A stretch of DNA of 60,865 bases from an uncultured Fibrobacter sp. (GTDB lineage Bacteria; Fibrobacterota; Fibrobacteria; Fibrobacterales; Fibrobacteraceae): positions 1-60,865 of the forward strand of contig CAMKNA010000011.1 in the NCBI GenBank assembly GCA_946414075.1, given 5' to 3'. The notes under the pieces are model-generated. The model was not told the DNA's origin, made no database searches, and worked only from the letters and a program-made list of their open reading frames with translations. The translations under genes and the position numbers were made by a program. Of the stretch, positions 28,986 through 40,088 are shown piece by piece (position 1 is the stretch's first letter; each line of letters opens with the position of its first letter).

Positions 28986-29918
28986 ATGCTCAAGTATTAC
29001 AAGATCGAATCGGGTCGTCTGGCGGTGGCACCGAGTGAAGATGCAGCAGACATCGTAATCATGGGTTCCCTCAGCCAGGAGCAGCGAAGCGTCCTGGTGA
29101 AAGAATACGAAATCACCGAACATACCATCGCCTCTGCATTCGACTCCGACGAGCTTTCCCGTATCGAATACGACGATGATTTCACCACCATCGTGTTCAA
29201 GAAGCCCAAGAACTATTCCGCCGCCGACAACTTCCAGTTTCGGGTGGAATCCTTCGGTATATTCATCTTCAAGGACTGGGTGCTGCTTCTGACTGATAGC
29301 GACATTCCGGTGATGGATGAGAAACGCTTCTCCAAAATCGATAGCCTGAACACCTTCGTGCTGAAAGTCTTGAGCTACGCCATCTACCACTTCAACGAGC
29401 ATTTGAAGATCATCAACCGCATCAACGACGACCTGGAACAGCGGCTCAACACTTCTATGGAGAACAAGTACCTGCTGTCCATGTTCAGCCTGAACAAGGG
29501 CTTGATCTACTATGTGAGCGCCCTGAACAGCAACGATACGCTTTTGAAGAAACTCCAGATGGGCCGCAGTCTCAACTGGACTGAGGCTGAAAGGGAACTG
29601 CTAGAAGATATCCAGATTGAGAACGGCCAGAGTCTGCAGCAGGCCAACATCTACGCAAACATTTTGACATCTATGATGGATGCCCGCGCAAGCGTTATCA
29701 ACAACAATGTGAACAGCTTGATGAAGAACTTGACCATCGTGACGATTTCTATTTCGCTCCCGACATTCTTCGCCAGCTTGTTTGGAATGAACGTTCAGCT
29801 GCCCTTCGGCATGAACGGGGATGCCTCCGTAGGCTCGCCACTGGCCTTCTGGGCCATCATCGCCGTGTGTATTCTGTCGGTGGTGCTTTTCCTCGGCTTC
29901 TGGATGCGGAGGAAATAA
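28986..29918 (+). CDS. corA: CorA-family magnesium/divalent cation transporter
   Basis: A 310-residue protein. A large cytoplasmic N-terminal domain (DDFTTIVFKKPKNYS, VESFGIFIFKDWVLLLTD) and a long helix region (IYHFNEHLKIINRINDDLEQ) lead to two C-terminal membrane helices. The first ends in the ion-selective motif FGMNVQLPFG (GMN). Length is usual for CorA. The start at 28986 has GGGGG upstream and a TATATTTACC box near 28952. It imports Mg2+ as a pentamer, though other divalent metals are possible. Confidence 0.92.
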   Translation: MLKYYKIESGRLAVAPSEDAADIVIMGSLSQEQRSVLVKEYEITEHTIASAFDSDELSRIEYDDDFTTIVFKKPKNYSAADNFQFRVESFGIFIFKDWVLLLTDSDIPVMDEKRFSKIDSLNTFVLKVLSYAIYHFNEHLKIINRINDDLEQRLNTSMENKYLLSMFSLNKGLIYYVSALNSNDTLLKKLQMGRSLNWTEAERELLEDIQIENGQSLQQANIYANILTSMMDARASVINNNVNSLMKNLTIVTISISLPTFFASLFGMNVQLPFGMNGDASVGSPLAFWAIIAVCILSVVLFLGFWMRRK

Positions 29919-29919
29919 A

Positions 29920-30924
29920 TCAATTTCCCCGGTCGCTCATGCTGGCAAACATGGCGACAATCTCGTCGGTAAAGCTACCGCTGGGGAGAGTCTGTGCAAT
30001 TTCGAGAGCCTTTTCCAGATGGTCTTGGGCCGTGGCCTTGGCCTTGTCAAAAGCGCCCTTGTCACTCAGCTTCTGCATGATCTGCTCGGGGACGCTGTCT
30101 TCGGATGCCCGCTTGATCAGGGCTTCCATCTCGGTACGCTCGCTGGGGTTGCAGCTGCCAAAGTAGTATAGCTGGGGCAGCGTAATCAGCCCGTTGGAAA
30201 GGTCGGTAAACTTGGCCTTGTCCAGGTTCTTGGAGCCATAGCCGTAATCCAGCAGGTCGTCGATAATCTGGAAGGCAATGCCGAAGTGGCTACCCATCTC
30301 GGCGCACTTGTCCACTAGGGGTTTGTCGAATCCAGCCAAAATAGCGCCGATTCGCGCAGCGGCATCGATGAGGGCCGCCGTCTTTCCGTCGATAATCCGG
30401 TTGTAGGTCTCGAAGGAAAGCGCCATGTCTCCGCAGTGGTCCAGCTCCAGGATTTCGCCGGCGATCAGCTGGTCTGCCGCCTTGGAAAGTATCACGGGAA
30501 TGTCCCGTTCCGGCTCCTCGATAACCGTCTGCATGGACTGTGAAAGCACATAGTCGCCGATAAGAACGGCCACCTGGGTGCCCCATTCCTTATGGGCCGT
30601 CCTCTGTCCACGACGGACTTCGGTGTCGTCGATAATGTCGTCGTGGACCAGGCTTGCGGAGTGCAAGAGCTCGATACCTGCGCAGGCGTGAGCCACCCGG
30701 GTAATGTCGGCCGGTTTCTCTCCGCAGTTGGCGATAAGGCAAAGCAGGGTAGAGCGGATACGCTTTCCCTTCTTCTGGAAAAGGGTGGCAAGCCTGTCCG
30801 AAATTCCAGCGGGTGCGTTTTTCGCCACATCCAAAATGACCTGTTCGGTCAGCGCGAGCTGGTCCTTTACCAGTTCGCGGGCTTGGCTTAAAACACTCTG
30901 GAAGTCGGCCTTGGTTGGGTTCAT
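29920..30924 (-). CDS. polyprenyl diphosphate synthase
   Basis: A 334-residue trans-prenyltransferase that lengthens farnesyl diphosphate for quinones or lipid carriers. The first aspartate-rich motif is SLVHDDIIDDTEVRRG and the second is FQIIDDLLDYGYGS; GKRIRSTLLCLIA and KTAALIDAAARIGA also fit. Chain length cannot be told with confidence. It starts 3 nt after the gyrB stop and is the last gene of that transcript. Confidence 0.92.
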   Translation of the reverse strand: MNPTKADFQSVLSQARELVKDQLALTEQVILDVAKNAPAGISDRLATLFQKKGKRIRSTLLCLIANCGEKPADITRVAHACAGIELLHSASLVHDDIIDDTEVRRGQRTAHKEWGTQVAVLIGDYVLSQSMQTVIEEPERDIPVILSKAADQLIAGEILELDHCGDMALSFETYNRIIDGKTAALIDAAARIGAILAGFDKPLVDKCAEMGSHFGIAFQIIDDLLDYGYGSKNLDKAKFTDLSNGLITLPQLYYFGSCNPSERTEMEALIKRASEDSVPEQIMQKLSDKGAFDKAKATAQDHLEKALEIAQTLPSGSFTDEIVAMFASMSDRGN

Positions 30925-30927
30925 GGC

Positions 30928-32895
<1,968 letters not shown>

Positions 32896-32900
32896 CTAAA

Positions 32901-33221
32901 CTAGATAAAGCGGATGCCTTGAATTACGGGGCTTCCGAGCATCAAATTACACTTGTCAATTATAGCTTTTTTTTGCAGGAACAGCTCGCTTTTCCAGGTG
33001 GAATTGTCCACCTTCAGGGAGAGAATTCCCTTCTTGATTTCGACCGGTTTCACATGGGGAAAAATCAGGTCTCCCACCACTTCCTTGAACCGTTCCGAAA
33101 GGCTCTGGAATTGCATCTCGTCGGCCAGCTTGTACTTCTCCAGCACGCGGCCTACAAGCAGTTCCACATCTACGACCTTGTGGCCTGTAAATTCTTTTCT
33201 CTTGCGTCTTGTAAAGGCCAT
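32901..33221 (-). CDS. DUF721 (DciA-like) protein
   Basis: A 106-residue protein starting MAFTRRKRKEF, with a DUF721 core: LLVGRVLEKYKLADEMQFQS, VVGDLIFPHVKPVEIKKGILSL, NSTWKSELFLQKKAIIDKCN. DUF721 proteins include DciA, the ancestral loader of the DnaB replicative helicase, and commonly sit beside gyrB as here. Start 33221 is chosen from the basic N-terminus; a longer frame would overlap mlaE. Whether it loads helicase in this lineage is inference. Confidence 0.75.
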   Translation of the reverse strand: MAFTRRKRKEFTGHKVVDVELLVGRVLEKYKLADEMQFQSLSERFKEVVGDLIFPHVKPVEIKKGILSLKVDNSTWKSELFLQKKAIIDKCNLMLGSPVIQGIRFI

Positions 33222-33225
33222 GGAA

Positions 33226-33999
33226 CTATACCAGCAACAACTTGGACAGGGTGAATCCGCCAATCAGAATGCTGGTCATGCCGGCCACCACGGTGGCCTT
33301 GGTGCTCTTGCCCACGCCTTCGGCACCGCTGTGGGTGTAGTAGCCAAAGAAGCAGGCGTAGCTCGAAATAAAGAACCCGTAAAGGGTTGCCTTGATAAGG
33401 CCTACTACCAAGTCCCAGTTGTGGTAGAACATGCGCACACCGTAGAAGAACACAGACCAGGAAACTTCCTTGTACAGGTGGGCCACTTCGTAGCCGCCCA
33501 CGATACCGATGAAGATACTGATGACGGTCAGCACCGGCAGCATAATAACGGTAGCGATAAGTCTGGGTGCCAGCAGGAACTTGAAGGGACTAAGTCCCAG
33601 TACCTTGTAGGCGTCCAGCTGCTCGGTCACCGCCATGGTCCCAAGCTCCGAACACATGGAAGCTCCAATACGGCCTGCCAGCACCATCGCGGTGAGGATG
33701 GGGCAAAGTTCCACCATCACGGACTTTCCCACAGCCATGCCCACGAACATCATGGGGATCATGTCGCCAAACTGGTAGGCCAGCTGCCACGACATGATTG
33801 CGCCAGTGGCCATGGACGCCGCAAACACCACGGGGATACTGGTAATGCCTACCACCTGCATCTGTTCCACGGTGGTGTGGAAATTGGAGAAGGCCCCGGG
33901 AATGTTCTTGAACAGTTCCCACACGAACTTGATGTAGTTGATGACCGTGCGGAAAAACCTTCGGACAAAATGTCCCAAGGATTCTGCGGCGTTGTTCAT
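33226..33999 (-). CDS. MlaE-family ABC transporter permease
   Basis: A 257-residue inner-membrane permease for lipid transport between the membranes. MlaE features are GITSIPVVFAASMATGAIMSWQ, GMAVGKSVMVELCPILTAMVLAGRIGASM and SELGTMAVTEQLDA. Five or six membrane segments are seen. ATG 33999 is used; in-frame GTG 34002 and TTG 34011 are alternatives. No MlaF ATPase or MlaD gene is adjacent, so its partners must be elsewhere. It follows the S41 protease gene closely. Confidence 0.88.
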   Translation of the reverse strand: MNNAAESLGHFVRRFFRTVINYIKFVWELFKNIPGAFSNFHTTVEQMQVVGITSIPVVFAASMATGAIMSWQLAYQFGDMIPMMFVGMAVGKSVMVELCPILTAMVLAGRIGASMCSELGTMAVTEQLDAYKVLGLSPFKFLLAPRLIATVIMLPVLTVISIFIGIVGGYEVAHLYKEVSWSVFFYGVRMFYHNWDLVVGLIKATLYGFFISSYACFFGYYTHSGAEGVGKSTKATVVAGMTSILIGGFTLSKLLLV

Positions 34000-34018
34000 C
34001 ACGGCGATCAATTAGTCC

Positions 34019-35842
34019 CTACTTCTTTTTCTTGTTGTCCTTGGCGGCAGGCTTGTCGCTCTTTGCGGCGTTCGCCTTGGCATCGGGTTGTTTCTTGGTG
34101 GGGGCGGCCATGGCCTTCTTGAAGAGGCTCATGTCGCTTAAGTACTTGATGGCTTCCTTCAGCTGCTCATCCCGCTTCAGGGAGAACGCTGTACTTACGG
34201 AGTCGTTCACCATGGCGGTCAGGAGCTCGCGCTTGATGCCGTCCTTGATGTAGTCCTTGTTTTCGTCGAACTGGGCTTCGCGCCTTACTTCCAGGGCGCT
34301 CTTCATGTCGGCGAGGCGTGCGGCCAGGGTGGAGTCCGTAATGGTCTTGGAGCTGTCGCCCATGTAGTTCTGTTCCTGGATGATGCTCTTTTCCAGTTGG
34401 TCCACACCCACAAGGGCATTGCTCTTCACCTTCATGAAGTTGGTGTCTTTGAGGCAGAAGTTCTTGAACTGGGTGTACAGGGAGTCGGGAACTTCCCAGG
34501 AGGCGTCCATCTTGACGCCGGACTTGTCGAGCCCCGGGCGAACCTTCACTGCAAACTTGAAGTACATGGCCATGCGTTCCTGCACCTGCACTACCCAGGG
34601 CATGGGGGAAAGGTCCACATCCACATCAGGAGTGATTCCGCCGCCGCCGAACATCATGCGTCCGTTGTTGGTGTAGAAGGTGTCCACCTTGGCGGTGTCC
34701 TTCTTTGTCGAGTCGGCCTTGGCTTCGCCCTCTTCGCCTTCGGCGTATTCGTCTTCCATGATCTTCAGGCCCTTGATGCCATTCTCGGGCTTGTTGATAC
34801 AGCGTCCAAAGGGCAGGTAGTAGAAGGCGGTGGTAAGCTTCAGGGCGTTACCCTGGTTGTCCAGCGGGAAAATGGTCTGTACGGAGCCCTTACCGAAGGA
34901 AGTCTTTCCGATAATCAGGGCACGGTCCCAGTCCTGCAGGGCGCCCGACACGATTTCGGCGGCGCTGGCAGATCCCTGGTTCACCAGCACCACCATGGGC
35001 ATGTCGGGCTTCACCATGCCGTCTTTGCGGGCGTGGCTCTCGGTCTTCTGGGTGCGGCCCTTGGTGCTGACTATCACATTTCCGCGCTTCAGGAACAGCT
35101 CGCTAATTTCGATAGCCTGGTTCAGGAGTCCACCGGGGTTGTAGCGCATGTCCAGAATCAGCTTTTTCATGCCCTGCTTCTGCAGGCTCTTTATGGCGTT
35201 TTCCACATCGCTTAGGGTCTTGTCGCTAAAGGTGGCAAGCTTGATGTAGCCGATGTCGTTGCTGACCATGCCGTAGTAGGGAACGGCGTGAACCACAATT
35301 TCGGCCCTGGTGATGGTAAAGTCCATCAACTCGGGTACGCCTTCACGCTCGATGGATACGGTCACATCGGTGCCAATCTTTCCGCGGAGCTTGCTCACGG
35401 CATCATCCAAGGAAAGCCCCTTGGTGTCCTTGCCGTCGATTTTACGGATACGGTCGCCGGCCCTAATGCCAAGCCTGAAGGCCGGGGTTCCGGAAAGGGG
35501 GGAAATCACGGTGAGGATATTGTCGCGCAGGCTGATGGTAATGCCTACGCCGCCGAACTTTCCTTCCATGGAAACTTTCAGCCCTTCATAGTCCTTGGGG
35601 GTGAACACGGTGGTGTGGGGGTCCAAGATATTCCGGATGCCGTTCAGGGCCGCGTCGGTGAGTTCCGTGGGGTTCACATCTTCCACATACTTGCGGTTCA
35701 CTTCCGAAAAGACCTTGTTCAGCCTAGAAACTTCGTCGTAAAAGTCTCCCGGCGGGGTGGACTTCTCGGCAGCCGAGACAAGTCCCAGGGCGGTTAAGGT
35801 AAGGACAAATGCTTTGCGCAAAATCGAGCTGTTAATAGTCAT
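34019..35842 (-). CDS. S41 C-terminal processing peptidase
   Basis: A 607-residue periplasmic serine protease. A signal peptide (LRKAFVLTLTALGLVSA) is followed by an N-terminal helical part, a PDZ domain (GGVGITISLRDNILTVISPL, IRAGDRIRKIDG), and the catalytic core with YIKLATFSD, LDMRYNPGGLLNQA, VNQGSASAAEIVSGALQDW (nucleophile Ser) and GKTSFGKGSVQTIFPL (Lys). A Glu/Asp/Lys linker near residues 375-390 and a long C-terminal extension ending in a Lys/Ala tail make it longer than most CtpA proteins. ATG 35842 begins the signal peptide. It probably trims envelope proteins. TATCTTTG ends 4 nt before the ATG, and this gene heads the mlaE-DUF721-gyrB block. Confidence 0.9.
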   Translation of the reverse strand: MTINSSILRKAFVLTLTALGLVSAAEKSTPPGDFYDEVSRLNKVFSEVNRKYVEDVNPTELTDAALNGIRNILDPHTTVFTPKDYEGLKVSMEGKFGGVGITISLRDNILTVISPLSGTPAFRLGIRAGDRIRKIDGKDTKGLSLDDAVSKLRGKIGTDVTVSIEREGVPELMDFTITRAEIVVHAVPYYGMVSNDIGYIKLATFSDKTLSDVENAIKSLQKQGMKKLILDMRYNPGGLLNQAIEISELFLKRGNVIVSTKGRTQKTESHARKDGMVKPDMPMVVLVNQGSASAAEIVSGALQDWDRALIIGKTSFGKGSVQTIFPLDNQGNALKLTTAFYYLPFGRCINKPENGIKGLKIMEDEYAEGEEGEAKADSTKKDTAKVDTFYTNNGRMMFGGGGITPDVDVDLSPMPWVVQVQERMAMYFKFAVKVRPGLDKSGVKMDASWEVPDSLYTQFKNFCLKDTNFMKVKSNALVGVDQLEKSIIQEQNYMGDSSKTITDSTLAARLADMKSALEVRREAQFDENKDYIKDGIKRELLTAMVNDSVSTAFSLKRDEQLKEAIKYLSDMSLFKKAMAAPTKKQPDAKANAAKSDKPAAKDNKKKK

Positions 35843-35846
35843 GTCA

Positions 35847-35854
35847 CAAAGATA
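35847..35854 (-). promoter_or_regulatory. TAnnTTTG promoter box of the S41 protease gene
   Basis: On the minus strand TATCTTTG-TGAC-ATG places the box 4 nt before the start codon, with no Shine-Dalgarno sequence. This implies a leaderless mRNA for the first gene of the S41-mlaE-DUF721-gyrB-prenyl synthase block. Confidence 0.55.
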
Positions 35855-35889
35855 CAATTTATCGCAAATCGAAAACCCCTTTAAAACGG

Positions 35890-35917
35890 AAAAAACCGGC
35901 CCTAAAGGCCGGTTTTT
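35890..35917 (-). terminator. terminator of the sigma factor gene (bidirectional)
   Basis: CCGGCC and GGCCGG form a stem, extended by A-runs and T-runs on both sides, so it can terminate transcription either way. It lies 27 nt beyond the sigma factor stop codon. Confidence 0.75.
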
Positions 35918-35943
35918 GATAATAAGAGAGAGGAGAAAAACTT

Positions 35944-36798
35944 TTATGCCGCTTCGTCCAAGATTTTCTGGATGCGGTCGTTCCGGAGCTTCGCAAGGGC
36001 GCTTTCCTTGAGCTGGCGGACCCGTTCCTTGGAAAGCTTCACCATGGGGGAAATTTCCTTCAGGTTCAGGTCAGAGTCCATCTTGAAACCGAAATAGAGC
36101 TTGAGGATATCTCGTTCCTGCTTGTCCAGGTTCTTGTTCAAAACTTTTTCGAAAACTTCCCGGCGGTTGTTCTTTTCGGCCAGGTCTTCGGTGCGGAAGT
36201 CGTTGGAGGCGATGCAGTCGCCCAGGGTGGAGTCACCGTCTTCGCCCACGGGGGCTTCCAGGGAAGAAGTGCGGTTGCCCATCATCAGAACTTTGTCGAT
36301 GGCGTCGCCCTTGTACTTGGAAACACCTTCCAGGCTTTCGCTGTCCAAAATGTAGCTTCCGCCTACGACCTGCTTGAGCTTGCCGCCCTTCTTGTTGAAA
36401 CGGCGGAGAATTAGTTCCTTTTCGGCGCTGATGCGGACCATGCGGCCCTTTTCGGCGATGGCGCGGGTGATGTTCTGACGGACCCACCACACGGCATAGC
36501 TGATAAACTTGATTTTCTGATCGGGGTCGAAACGGCGGGCGGCCTCGATAAGGCCCATGTTGCCTTCGCTGATAAGTTCACCCACTTCCAACCCTTGACC
36601 CTTATAAAGGTTTGCGATGTTCACCACGAAACGCAGGTTGGATTTGACTAGCAGATCCAGGGCCTCACGGCTACCTTCCTTGACCTTCTTAATCAGTACC
36701 TTTTCCTGCATCGGAGTCAGCAGGGGAATGGCGGAAATGTCTTCCAGATACTGAAAATAGGTACTTCTTTCATCGCGGGTGTAGGTAGCAGCGTTCAT
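35944..36798 (-). CDS. rpoD: RNA polymerase sigma factor, short RpoD/SigA type
   Basis: A 284-residue sigma-70 family factor. Regions are visible in order: 1.2 (STYFQYLEDISAIPLLTPMQE), 2.1-2.4 (LLVKSNLRFVVNIANLYKGQG, LISEGNMGLIEAARRFDP, KFISYAVWWVRQNITRAIAE), 3, and 4 (RDILKLYFGFKMDSDLNLKEIS, LSKERVRQLKESALAKLR). It lacks region 1.1 and the long non-conserved insert of E. coli RpoD, as in Bacteroidetes primary sigma factors of about 285 residues. AGGA lies 7 nt before the ATG. It may be the primary sigma factor that reads the TAnnTTTG promoters seen in the window; an alternative is a group 2 factor. Confidence 0.85.
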   Translation of the reverse strand: MNAATYTRDERSTYFQYLEDISAIPLLTPMQEKVLIKKVKEGSREALDLLVKSNLRFVVNIANLYKGQGLEVGELISEGNMGLIEAARRFDPDQKIKFISYAVWWVRQNITRAIAEKGRMVRISAEKELILRRFNKKGGKLKQVVGGSYILDSESLEGVSKYKGDAIDKVLMMGNRTSSLEAPVGEDGDSTLGDCIASNDFRTEDLAEKNNRREVFEKVLNKNLDKQERDILKLYFGFKMDSDLNLKEISPMVKLSKERVRQLKESALAKLRNDRIQKILDEAA

Positions 36799-36995
36799 GA
36801 TAGATCCTTTCTTTACGCCTATAAATCTACCTCCGAATGCTCTTTCGAGTGTCAGGGAGTACCCTAGTCCTTGCAAAAGTTTAATTTGGTTTTTGTCGGG
36901 AAAATTCGCTTTTTTGTCATAAATTTGTCATTCTGGCCTTTAACAGGGGCCTTTTTGGACCTATTTTTGTCATTATGGAACAAGAAAAAGGCAAA

Positions 36996-38174
36996 ATGTC
37001 CATCCATACGCTACGACAAAGGTGGCAAGGAGCCCAGGAGAGGGATTTTGACCGGTACGAGAAAAAAATCCGTGAAATCCTGGAACAAGAGGAAAAAATT
37101 TCTTTCCCGGTGCCCGCTTACGTGCCCCAGGTTCTCATATTTCTCTTTATCCTCATTTTCCCCATGCTCTATATCGGGGATCCGGTAACTCGCTCAGTGA
37201 CCAATTTGGACTGGCGAGAACTCATGAATTTTTATTTCCCAGTATTGATGTGCATCGGGGTGTTTAGTCTGAATCTCAATTTCCTCGTTCCCAACTATAT
37301 CATTAACAAACATTATGGAATTTACTTTATATACAATGCTGTTCTTATCCTGGTAACCTGCTTCTTGCGAGAAGTGGTGTTTTTTTTGATAGACAGGGCT
37401 CCCGATCAGGGAGTAAATTACTTTTTCAATTCCTACATGTTCTCTTCGGTAAAGGGACATTTCAGCTATTGGACCGTCTTTTCCTTTGTGGTGCTGGTTT
37501 GCCTAGTTTGTGTCATCTGCGTGTTTTACCGCCTTATATCGGCGCAAATCCTACGCGGTTTTGTGGTCAGGGAACAGAAACGCAGCCGTTTGCAATATGA
37601 ACTGGAATTTTTGAAAAACCAGCTTTCGCCCCACTTTCTGTTCAATACCTTGAACAACATAACAGCGCTGATTTCCATAGATTCCAAGCGGGCCGAAAAA
37701 TCCATGACGGAGCTTTCGAAACTTTTGCGAGTAACCCTGTACCAGACAGCTGACGACGCGATACCTCTGGAAGAAGATGTGGAAATTTTGCGGATGTATG
37801 GGAACTTGGAAAAACTCCGGCTAGACGACAGCTTTGATTACCGATTCGATGTGGAAATGGAAGACCCGCAAACTCCGGTGGCACCCTTGATTGCCATGCC
37901 CCTGGTGGAAAATGCCTTGAAGCACAGCAAGAACCCCAAGGGGAAAAGCTTCGCCCATATTACCATCAGGCAACAGGGTGACGAACTGGTTTTACAAACG
38001 GAAAATTCCAATTTCCCGAAGGTGTCCCAGTCTCCCCAAAAGGCAAGCGGCCTCGGGCTTTCGACTTTCCAGAAACGCCTGGAGATTCTGTATGCGGGGC
38101 GTTATGAATATACGGCTTCCGCCGATGGCGACGTGTACCGAAGCCGCCTAAAGATCCAGCTCGCCGACAACTAG
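36996..38174 (+). CDS. LytS/YehU-type sensor histidine kinase
   Basis: A 392-residue membrane sensor kinase. Four membrane segments are visible (VLIFLFILIFPMLYIG, FYFPVLMCIGVFSLN, YFIYNAVLILVTCFL, FSFVVLVCLVCVICVFY). The dimerisation/phosphoacceptor part is QLSPHFLFNTLNNITALI (His in SPHFLFN), and the ATPase part includes LIAMPLVENALKHS and SGLGLSTFQKRLEILY. ATG 36996 has AAGG upstream and is preferred over ATG 36975. No response regulator is adjacent, so the partner, expected to be a LytTR-type regulator, must be elsewhere. The signal is unknown. Confidence 0.85.
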   Translation: MSIHTLRQRWQGAQERDFDRYEKKIREILEQEEKISFPVPAYVPQVLIFLFILIFPMLYIGDPVTRSVTNLDWRELMNFYFPVLMCIGVFSLNLNFLVPNYIINKHYGIYFIYNAVLILVTCFLREVVFFLIDRAPDQGVNYFFNSYMFSSVKGHFSYWTVFSFVVLVCLVCVICVFYRLISAQILRGFVVREQKRSRLQYELEFLKNQLSPHFLFNTLNNITALISIDSKRAEKSMTELSKLLRVTLYQTADDAIPLEEDVEILRMYGNLEKLRLDDSFDYRFDVEMEDPQTPVAPLIAMPLVENALKHSKNPKGKSFAHITIRQQGDELVLQTENSNFPKVSQSPQKASGLGLSTFQKRLEILYAGRYEYTASADGDVYRSRLKIQLADN

Positions 38175-38178
38175 AGGG

Positions 38179-39951
38179 TTACCGCGAGGCCAGTTCTTCG
38201 GGTGTGCGGCTGAGGATATCCCAGTCCCCGCGCTTGATAATCTTGTAGGCGTATCCCTGTTCGGTGAGGAACAGCTGGCGGTTCATGGAGAACTCCTGTT
38301 CCTTGGAATCTTGGGTTACGATGCTGTAGAAGTGGGCCATGCCCCCATCGCTCTTGGGGCGTAAAATGCGGCCCAGACGCTGGGCTTCTTCTTGGCGGCT
38401 TCCGAAGGTTCCCGAAATCTGGATGAGGATGTTGGCGTCGGGAAGGTCGATGGCGAAGTTACCGACCTTGGAGACCATCAGGTTCTTCTGTTCCCCGTGA
38501 CGGAAGGCGGCGTAAAGGCGTTCCCGTTCCTTGTTGGGGGTCTTTCCCGTAATCAGTGGAATGTTCAGTTCCTGGGCCAGCTTTTCCAGCTGGTCGATGT
38601 ACTGTCCGATGATGAGCACACGGTCCTCGTCCTTGTCAAAGTGGGCGAGAAGGCGTTTCACGATGTCCGTTTTTTCGGGGTTGGTGCTGGCCAGCGTAAT
38701 CTTTTCGCGAACCGGCGCCAGGGCGTATTTCATCTTCAGTTCCGCTTCCATGGGAATGCGGATTTCGTTACAGTCGGCGGTGGCGATCCAGCCCTGGGCT
38801 TCCAGCACGCGCCAGGGGATGTCGTACTTTTTGGGGCCGATAAGGCTGAACACTTCCGTCTCCTTATGGTCTTCACGGACCAGCGTGGCGGTAAGCCCCA
38901 GGCGGCGGGTGGCCTGCATTTCGGTGCTCAGGCGGAACACCGGGGCCGGCAACAGGTGCACCTCGTCGTAAATCATAAGGCCCCATTTCTGCTGGCTGAA
39001 CAGCGGGAAGTTCGAGAGTTCCTTCTTGACTTCTTCGTCGGTCAGGTCATCTGGTTCGGGCTCGCCCTGCTTGTTTGGGTCCTTCACCTTTTTGCGCTGG
39101 GTAAGGATCTGGTAGGTGGCCACGGTCACGGGGCCAATCTCCTTCACTTCGCCGGAGTATTCCTTCACCATATCTTCGGTCAGGTCCGTCTTGTCGCAGA
39201 TTTCGCGGATCCACTGGCGGGAAGCGGAAATGTTTGGGGTAAGGATAAGGGTCTTGGTCTGGACCAGGGCCATGGTGGCAAGGCCGATAACGGTCTTGCC
39301 GGAACCGCAGGGCAGAACGATGACGCCGGAGCCGCCCTTTTCCGAGCCGCTGGCGTAAAAGACCTGGGCCGCCTCTTTCTGGTAGTCGCGGAGCTTGAAC
39401 TCCTTGCCTTCTAGTGTTGTTGCGCGGAGTTTGATGGGCAGCGGGTCGCCTTGGATGTAGCCTGCCAGGTCTTCGACGGGGAACCCGGCGTTGGTGAGGG
39501 CCATTTTCAGGTGGCCACGGCGTTCGGGGTCCACTTCGGCGTGCTTGTCGTCCAGAAACTTCACCACAAAGGGCTCCACTTCTTTCAAGTGGCAAATCTC
39601 GGTGAACATGTAGGTGTCGTCGGATTCCAGAAGCAGGCGGTCGCCATCTTTGCGCAGGCGGAGCAGCCCGTACCTCGCCATGTAGTCTTCCACTTCGGTG
39701 ATGACCGTCTGGGGGATGGGGTAGCGGCTCTGGCCTTCTAGCCGTTCCAGCACATCGGGAGCGCGGAGCCCCGTGGAGGCTGCGTTCCATAGGCTCAGGT
39801 GTGAAATCTTGTAGGTATGCAGGTGCTCGGGGCTCTTGACCAGTTCGGTGAAGGGGGCGATAGCGTCCCGTGCGGATTCGTAGTTGGGATTGTCCACCTC
39901 GACCATGATTTCGAGGTTGCTCTGTACAATAATGGCGCCATTCGGATTCAT
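38179..39951 (-). CDS. XPB-type DNA repair helicase
   Basis: A 590-residue superfamily 2 helicase. An N-terminal XPB-like region (residues 1-185; NPNGAIIVQSNLEIMVEVDN) is followed by the motor: motif I VIVLPCGSGKTVIGLA, motif II IYDEVHLLPAP (DEVH), motif III GLTATLVREDHKE, and the RecA2 part with IGQYIDQLEKLAQ and QRLGRILRPKSDGG. Bacterial XPB proteins are scattered across phyla and probably act with the nuclease Bax1 where present; no such gene is adjacent. ATG 39951 follows a TATATTTG box after 7 nt and has no ribosome-binding site. Confidence 0.88.
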   Translation of the reverse strand: MNPNGAIIVQSNLEIMVEVDNPNYESARDAIAPFTELVKSPEHLHTYKISHLSLWNAASTGLRAPDVLERLEGQSRYPIPQTVITEVEDYMARYGLLRLRKDGDRLLLESDDTYMFTEICHLKEVEPFVVKFLDDKHAEVDPERRGHLKMALTNAGFPVEDLAGYIQGDPLPIKLRATTLEGKEFKLRDYQKEAAQVFYASGSEKGGSGVIVLPCGSGKTVIGLATMALVQTKTLILTPNISASRQWIREICDKTDLTEDMVKEYSGEVKEIGPVTVATYQILTQRKKVKDPNKQGEPEPDDLTDEEVKKELSNFPLFSQQKWGLMIYDEVHLLPAPVFRLSTEMQATRRLGLTATLVREDHKETEVFSLIGPKKYDIPWRVLEAQGWIATADCNEIRIPMEAELKMKYALAPVREKITLASTNPEKTDIVKRLLAHFDKDEDRVLIIGQYIDQLEKLAQELNIPLITGKTPNKERERLYAAFRHGEQKNLMVSKVGNFAIDLPDANILIQISGTFGSRQEEAQRLGRILRPKSDGGMAHFYSIVTQDSKEQEFSMNRQLFLTEQGYAYKIIKRGDWDILSRTPEELASR

Positions 39952-39958
39952 AGGGCGC

Positions 39959-39966
39959 CAAATATA
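39959..39966 (-). promoter_or_regulatory. TAnnTTTG promoter box of the XPB helicase gene
   Basis: On the minus strand TATATTTG is followed by GCGCCCT and the ATG. It exactly matches TAnnTTTG and implies a leaderless or nearly leaderless transcript. It also lies just beyond the tRNA-Thr 3' end. Confidence 0.5.
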
Positions 39967-40005
39967 GAAAAAATCCCGCAAACCGTTTGGAATGCGAGAT
40001 TTTAG

Positions 40006-40078
40006 AGCCACCCAGCAGATTTGAACTGCCGACCTGCTGATTACGAATCAGCTGCTCTACCAGCTGAGCTAGAGTGGC
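40006..40078 (-). tRNA. tRNA-Thr (anticodon CGT)
   Basis: The minus strand gives a complete 73-nt cloverleaf: acceptor GCCACTC/GGGTGGC (one G-U), D-arm AGCTCAGCTGGTAGAGCA, anticodon arm GCTGA-TTCGTAA-TCAGC with anticodon CGT (40043-40045), and T-arm GGCAG-TTCAAAT-CTGCT. The discriminator base is U, and no CCA is encoded. Anticodon CGT reads ACG (threonine). A strong promoter lies upstream at 40089-40119. Confidence 0.95.
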
Positions 40079-40088
40079 ATAGCGGGCT

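Noticed and set aside
40006..40078. tRNA-Thr as an integration site for the accessory genes
   Set aside because: The accessory genes lie more than 11 kb away, and no direct repeat of the tRNA end or integrase was seen.
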